Of a stretch of DNA of 31,714 bases, positions 28,341 to 31,714 are shown in pieces. The DNA is from a virus. Positions within the stretch are counted from its first letter, which is position 1. Every line of letters starts with the position of its first letter. Under the pieces are notes generated by a model, which saw nothing but the letters and a program-made list of their open reading frames with translations, searched no databases and was not told the origin of the DNA. The translations under genes were made by a program, and so were the position numbers. The stretch lies in IMG/VR virus record IMGVR_UViG_3300042434_000452, positions 1 to 31,714 of that record. The stretch is one strand, 5' to 3'.

Positions 28341-28976
28341 TCAGCCCTCGTACAGGATGTTGATCGACCCGGCGTCAAAGGTGTCGGTGCCGTTGACGGT
28401 GGTGATGCGGACGCGATCCAAGGTGCCGGATAGGGATAAGGTCCCATTGACCAAGCAAGTGTCTCCGTTGCTTGCTGAATTAGTGTGTGACCCTGATAGG
28501 TTCCAGTTATTAGAGGAGACGTTGACCAAATAGAAGACGCCGTATCTTGTAGTTGTTGATGCCTGACCGTCAGAAGTGACAAACCCAGCCGACATAGCTG
28601 TGTAGACGTTGTTCGGAGCAACGCCAAATCTAGTTGCGTAGCCAATGTATCCAGATGTTGTAAAACTACCCGAGCCAATCTGAATTTGAAGAGCAGAACT
28701 ACCGTTGGTACTCACTCCGTTAAACATCACCGTCACGCGCTTCACCCAACTCGGGATCCCAGTGAAGTCAATGCTGGTGCCGCTGGTGCTGTTCTGCGCG
28801 GTGGCAAGCGTCATCCTCCCGCGATCAGCGAAGCTCAGGGTGCCGCTGCCGTTGGTGACCAGCGCCTGATCGGCTGAGCCATTACCAGTCGGAAGCACCA
28901 GCGTGTTCGACCCAGCCACCGCCGGAGCGTCGATCTCGGTGTAACCCGATGTGCTGCCGTTCAGTCTGAGTGTCAT
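28341..28976 (-). CDS. Modular tail fibre protein B (211 aa)
   Basis: N-terminus RLNGSTSGYTEIDAPAVAG is shared almost identically with the protein at 29281; the C-terminal sandwich (IPSWVKRVTVMFNGVSTNG to SINILYEG) is shared with the protein at 27724. The centre is unique. It is a hybrid of the other two, consistent with module exchange. The N-terminal module likely binds the tail, the C-terminal one the host or neighbouring fibre. Confidence 0.75.
   Translation of the reverse strand: MTLRLNGSTSGYTEIDAPAVAGSNTLVLPTGNGSADQALVTNGSGTLSFADRGRMTLATAQNSTSGTSIDFTGIPSWVKRVTVMFNGVSTNGSSALQIQIGSGSFTTSGYIGYATRFGVAPNNVYTAMSAGFVTSDGQASTTTRYGVFYLVNVSSNNWNLSGSHTNSASNGDTCLVNGTLSLSGTLDRVRITTVNGTDTFDAGSINILYEG
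28381..28417 (-). repeat. 37-bp repeat, copy 2 (fibre C-terminal module)
   Basis: Identical to 27764-27800, at the matching position near the end of fibre protein B; the flanking bases are diverged but alignable. Confidence 0.95.
28879..28961 (-). repeat. 83-bp repeat, copy 1 (fibre N-terminal module)
   Basis: Matches 29795-29877 with one mismatch over 83 bases. It encodes the shared N-terminal module of fibre proteins B and C. Confidence 0.95.
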
Positions 28977-29284
28977 GGGGTCACCTCCGTGGGATAGGGA
29001 AAACGAGCACGGATTTCTTCGCGCTTAGCGAGCCACTCGCCTTCATCAACTTCGCCTGCCTGTGCCTTGAAGAACAGCGGGTCAGACTCGGCGGCGTAGG
29101 CAACGGAGCGGTTGCGTTTGGCTGTTGTCAGTGCTTGCTCTTGAGCGACAACAACTGCGGCTGCATCGACCTTGGCTTGATTGAGCTGGACGGGGTTGCC
29201 AGCTGCATCGAAGGCTCCAGTGCCATCGTCGATGGTGACGACTTCTGGGTAAGCCTTACGGATAGCTTCGTGGTTGAGGGTCAT
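28973..29284 (-). CDS. Fibre-associated chaperone-like protein (103 aa)
   Basis: A 103-aa protein (NHEAIRKAYPEVVTIDDGTG, then a helical segment and KREEIRARFPYPTE). The 'IRxAYPxVVTIDDGxGAFDaxGNxV' start is a recognised small protein found after fibre genes. It lies between two fibre genes and overlaps both starts/stops (ATGA). Chaperone role is inferred. Confidence 0.65.
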   Translation of the reverse strand: MTLNHEAIRKAYPEVVTIDDGTGAFDAAGNPVQLNQAKVDAAAVVVAQEQALTTAKRNRSVAYAAESDPLFFKAQAGEVDEGEWLAKREEIRARFPYPTEVTP

Positions 29285-29892
29285 CCTGCTACCTCAATAA
29301 GAGTAATGGATGATGCTGTACGTGCAAATATCCCATTGTCGGTATCCGTGCTCATACGGTTCAAATAGGCTGTTCCGCTTTGAGACCGAACCTGCGCTTT
29401 GTAGGTAATGCTTGAAGTTGTAGATGGACTATCTAAACAAAAAGCTATTGTATTATTGATTTCATTACTCGTGAAACCGCTCGACGTAGATGCGCGTATC
29501 CGACTTCCAGCAGCGTCGCCAATATAAATATCAGTCGAATTCCTGAGAAGTTTTAGCATAGACGCATCAGCGCTACTGTTGCTTAATTTTGCGTCAACAA
29601 TTACTAGTATTGTGCTGCCCGACGAGGCCGGTGTAATACTTGCGCTCAGACCCGTGATGTCTGTGTAGCTGGTAGATGCGACGCTAAAAGTATCGGTTTT
29701 AACTGTCTGAACCACTTGCAGGATCTTGCTGCTGGTTACGGTCGCCCAACTCAGCGCACCACTGCCATTGGTCTGCAGGAACTGCCCACTGGACCCATTA
29801 CCAGTCGGAAGCACCAGCGTGTTCGACCCAGCCACCGCCGGAGCGTCGATTTCGGTGTAACCCGATGTGCTGCCGTTGAGACGGATACTCAT
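29281..29892 (-). CDS. Modular tail fibre protein C (203 aa)
   Basis: N-terminus RLNGSTSGYTEIDAPAVAG as in protein B, then NTLVLPTGNGSSGQFLQTNG and a different C-terminal domain (KILQVVQTVKTDTFSVASTS to SSITLIEVAG) found in phage fibre tips and receptor-binding proteins. The different tip on an identical base suggests alternative receptor binding. Confidence 0.75.
   Translation of the reverse strand: MSIRLNGSTSGYTEIDAPAVAGSNTLVLPTGNGSSGQFLQTNGSGALSWATVTSSKILQVVQTVKTDTFSVASTSYTDITGLSASITPASSGSTILVIVDAKLSNSSADASMLKLLRNSTDIYIGDAAGSRIRASTSSGFTSNEINNTIAFCLDSPSTTSSITYKAQVRSQSGTAYLNRMSTDTDNGIFARTASSITLIEVAG
29795..29877 (-). repeat. 83-bp repeat, copy 2 (fibre N-terminal module)
   Basis: Partner of 28879-28961. 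Near identity at DNA level means recent duplication or ongoing gene conversion. Confidence 0.95.
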
Positions 29893-30302
29893 TGGTTTGC
29901 CTCCAAGGCGGTCTTGATTTCGTCAGGGGTAGACGCGCCTTCAATCACGTCTTGGATAAGGGCGTACTTATCGCGGATCTGCTGGCGGGCTTCTTCTGCT
30001 GCGGTGGCATCAGCACCAGGAATCTGCTTGGCGATCACCTCGTCGTAGGGGACAAACTCTTCAGCGCGTTGTTGGCGGCGATGGTCGTGGCCAATCTCTT
30101 TGCACTTATCGAGGTCGTGCTCCACGCAGCAGTCGCCCATGACCCACGCATTGCGGAAGTAGCGGTCGCTGGGAATGTCAGCTTCGTCCACAATCTCGTA
30201 GGGCACGCCTTCGGGGACATCCTTGAAAGCCAGCTCGACGGACTCGGTGGGGATGATTACCGCGACGCCGCCGGATTCAGTTTGATAGATGATTCTGTTC
30301 AT
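29889..30302 (-). CDS. Fibre-region hypothetical protein (137 aa)
   Basis: A 137-aa acidic protein (NRIIYQTESGGVAVIIPTES, VPYEIVDEADIPSDRYFRNA then WVMGDC) with a helical C-terminus. The 'G.VaviiPt....vk.vP.g.pY.ivd.aDiPsDRyFRnAW' pattern is frequent in phage proteins beside fibre genes, where it probably helps fibre folding. It overlaps the next gene start by 4 bases. Confidence 0.7.
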   Translation of the reverse strand: MNRIIYQTESGGVAVIIPTESVELAFKDVPEGVPYEIVDEADIPSDRYFRNAWVMGDCCVEHDLDKCKEIGHDHRRQQRAEEFVPYDEVIAKQIPGADATAAEEARQQIRDKYALIQDVIEGASTPDEIKTALEANQ

Positions 30303-30307
30303 GGCGG

Positions 30308-30763
30308 TTAGCGGAAGATGGCGACGTTGACGATTGTGGGATCCGTCGCTGCTGCAGCATCGGTAGATGCGCCAATTCGAATAGATCCAGATGTGGGCGT
30401 ATATGTGCTTGCATTGACAATTCCAATCGTTGGAACGTCATCATTTCCGCCACCTGATGCTGTGTATTGACCTGTACCTAAAGTGCAATAATTTGCATCC
30501 GTCAACGCCGTCGCAAAGTTCACTGTGTAGTCTCCAACCCCATTATCCGTAATGCTGCTCACGTTGTAGCTGGCGCGGATTGCTACGGTGCCGGTGCCGT
30601 TAAAGTTCACCCAAGCTTTGCAAAGCTGCCCCTGCTCAGTGGTGCCGATCTTGGCGTAGGTGACGGCGTTGGCAGCCAGCACATCAGTGTCAACCGTGCC
30701 ATCAGGGATACCCCCAACGCTGATGCCGGTGATTGTTCCAGAGCCGTTGATTGCGATTGGCAT
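30308..30763 (-). CDS. Tail fibre protein with 'GSGTITGISVGG' base (151 aa)
   Basis: N-terminus AINGSGTITGISVGGIPDGT followed by an anchor helix (DTDVLAANAVTYAKIGTTEQ) and a beta domain starting KAWVNFNGTGTVAIRASYNV. The pattern is common in cyanophage-like and other environmental phage fibres. It precedes the fibre-region helper gene. Likely a small fibre. Confidence 0.75.
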   Translation of the reverse strand: MPIAINGSGTITGISVGGIPDGTVDTDVLAANAVTYAKIGTTEQGQLCKAWVNFNGTGTVAIRASYNVSSITDNGVGDYTVNFATALTDANYCTLGTGQYTASGGGNDDVPTIGIVNASTYTPTSGSIRIGASTDAAAATDPTIVNVAIFR

Positions 30764-30766
30764 GAC

Positions 30767-31351
30767 TTACACCACCACCCAAGAAGCACCAGAGGGCACC
30801 GTAACGGTCACCCCAGAGTTAATCGTGATCGGACCGGCTGACATGGCGTTTTTGCCAGTGCTCAAAGTGTAATTGGTAGTCACCGTCTGGCCATTCTCGT
30901 AGAAAATGTCATCAGACGATCCACCCGTTGCACCGCCGCCGATGGCGCCCCAGGCGCTGGCTTTGTAGCCCTCGAATTGGTTGAGGGTGGTGTTGTACCG
31001 GATCATCCCGTTGACCGGGGAGCCGGGGCGTTGGCCGGTGGTGCCGTCCGGCAGTTCAAGCGCCGTGGTGGTGCCGAGGATGACGTCGCCGGTGAACGTG
31101 GCGCCAGCCAGAGACGCGAGGCCGAGGTTCGTGGAGGCCAGCGTGCCAACAGTTACCCAAGCCGAGTTCGCGGCATTGCGGATCTTGAGCAGGCCGGTGG
31201 TCGTATCAGGCCACCACTGGTAGGCGTAGGTAGTGGTCGGTTCAGTGGCGCCGCTGTTGTTGGTAACGATTGCCGCAAGCTGACCATTAATGTCGCTTCT
31301 TACGGCCGCTCCGGTTCCGTTGCTGACAACGTAGTCCGCTTGGGGGCTCAC
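30767..31351 (-). CDS. Tail fibre protein with Q-W-W-P-D adaptor (194 aa)
   Basis: A 194-aa protein. Start: MSPQADYVVSNGTGAAVRSD, then YAYQWWPDTTTGLLKIRNAA, a module I associate with fibres of cyanobacterial and environmental phages. Middle: LPDGTTGQRPGSPVNGMIRY, a repeat-type fibre motif. End: a SGVTVTVPSGASWVVV strand. Spacing to neighbours is 3 and 34 bases. Confidence 0.75.
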   Translation of the reverse strand: MSPQADYVVSNGTGAAVRSDINGQLAAIVTNNSGATEPTTTYAYQWWPDTTTGLLKIRNAANSAWVTVGTLASTNLGLASLAGATFTGDVILGTTTALELPDGTTGQRPGSPVNGMIRYNTTLNQFEGYKASAWGAIGGGATGGSSDDIFYENGQTVTTNYTLSTGKNAMSAGPITINSGVTVTVPSGASWVVV

Positions 31352-31385
31352 GAGTTACACCAACCACGACAGTCCTTTTTCAATC

Positions 31386-31714
31386 TTAGCCTTGCCGTCC
31401 ATATCCGGTTGCACTCCATGTAAAGCTGCGGGTGATCGGGTTGGCACTGGAGTCGTAAAAACTGATTGTGAAGCCGGTGCTGGTCACGCCCGTGATCTGG
31501 AAGTAATCGCCAGCCTGCATGTTCTGCGCCGTAACGCCCACGCTCGGCAGATACGCGTTCAATCCCCCGATGCTGGCCGTTCCAGTGAAGAACGGGTAGG
31601 GAAAGGTCACGGCGGTGTTGGTGGTGCCGCTCGCTGCGGCGTTGCTCTGCTCGGTCCGGCGTTGGACGGTGGCGAGGTAGCCCAGCTCATCGACAAGGAT
31701 GTTTTCGGCAACGT
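31386..31714 (-). CDS. Large tail-tip/fibre protein, C-terminal end only
   Basis: The frame is open through the right edge, so 109 codons of the 3' end are visible. It ends in a beta-rich domain (FTGTASIGGLNAYLPSVGVT, TGFTISFYDSSANPITRSFT then GYGRQG), preceded by VAENILVDELGYLATVQRRT. The end resembles the C-termini of phage tail-tip or host-specificity proteins. A GTG at 31610 is in frame but the frame clearly continues upstream. The rest of the gene lies outside the window. Confidence 0.6.
   Translation of the reverse strand, partial: VAENILVDELGYLATVQRRTEQSNAAASGTTNTAVTFPYPFFTGTASIGGLNAYLPSVGVTAQNMQAGDYFQITGVTSTGFTISFYDSSANPITRSFTWSATGYGRQG

Overview
The window is most of the genome of a tailed double-stranded DNA phage (Caudoviricetes). 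A long-tailed, siphovirus-like virion is likely, because tail tube, tail terminator, head closure and gp10-like genes are present and no contractile sheath is seen. The host is not proven. Several tail-fibre modules (the 194-aa, 151-aa and 203-211-aa proteins) and the near absence of Shine-Dalgarno sites in the early operon resemble what I know of phages of picocyanobacteria (Synechococcus/Cyanobium-like), so a cyanobacterial host is my best guess. I see no photosynthesis gene, tRNA, integrase, repressor, DNA polymerase, primase or helicase.

Layout. (1) 1-11784, almost all minus strand: terminase small and large subunits, a separately transcribed 56-aa gene, portal, minor head protein, a run of five tiny overlapping basic or conserved genes, scaffold, major capsid, decoration-like protein, connectors, neck and tail terminator, and the start of the tail tube gene cut by the left edge. 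One small gene (5442-5636) runs the other way. (2) 11785-11903 is a divergent control region with short direct repeats and a GC hairpin. (3) 11904-22307, almost all plus strand: the early operon. It holds a replication-initiator-like gene with an internal AT-rich island, a RecB-like nuclease, two further putative PD-(D/E)XK proteins flanking a C5-cytosine methyltransferase, RusA, a Sak3/DUF1071-like annealing protein, several small DNA-binding proteins, and a long chain of tiny overlapping genes. (4) 22311-31714, minus strand: the end of the late transcript. A tail-tip protein is cut by the right edge, followed by a family of modular fibre proteins, a collagen-like fibre, holin-like membrane proteins, a two-domain endolysin and dCTP deaminase, ending at a clear rho-independent terminator.

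The late transcript probably starts near 11.7 kb, runs left off the window through the tail genes and re-enters at the right edge, so the missing part should be the remaining tail genes (tape measure and tail tip). Genes are packed with 1-4 base start/stop overlaps (ATGA, TAATG). No stretch over 300 bases lacks a candidate gene; the sparsest is 19130-19488, where a minus-strand gene lies beside a plus-strand promoter.

Two observations stand out. First, a 129-158 aa reading frame fully embedded, in another frame, in the methyltransferase gene looks like a recognisable methyltransferase-associated phage protein, so the same DNA seems to encode two conserved proteins. Second, four promoters on both strands share one architecture: sigma70-like boxes, then a GC stem (capped in three of them by a GNRA tetraloop), then a C/A-rich linker running straight into the start codon with no Shine-Dalgarno site.
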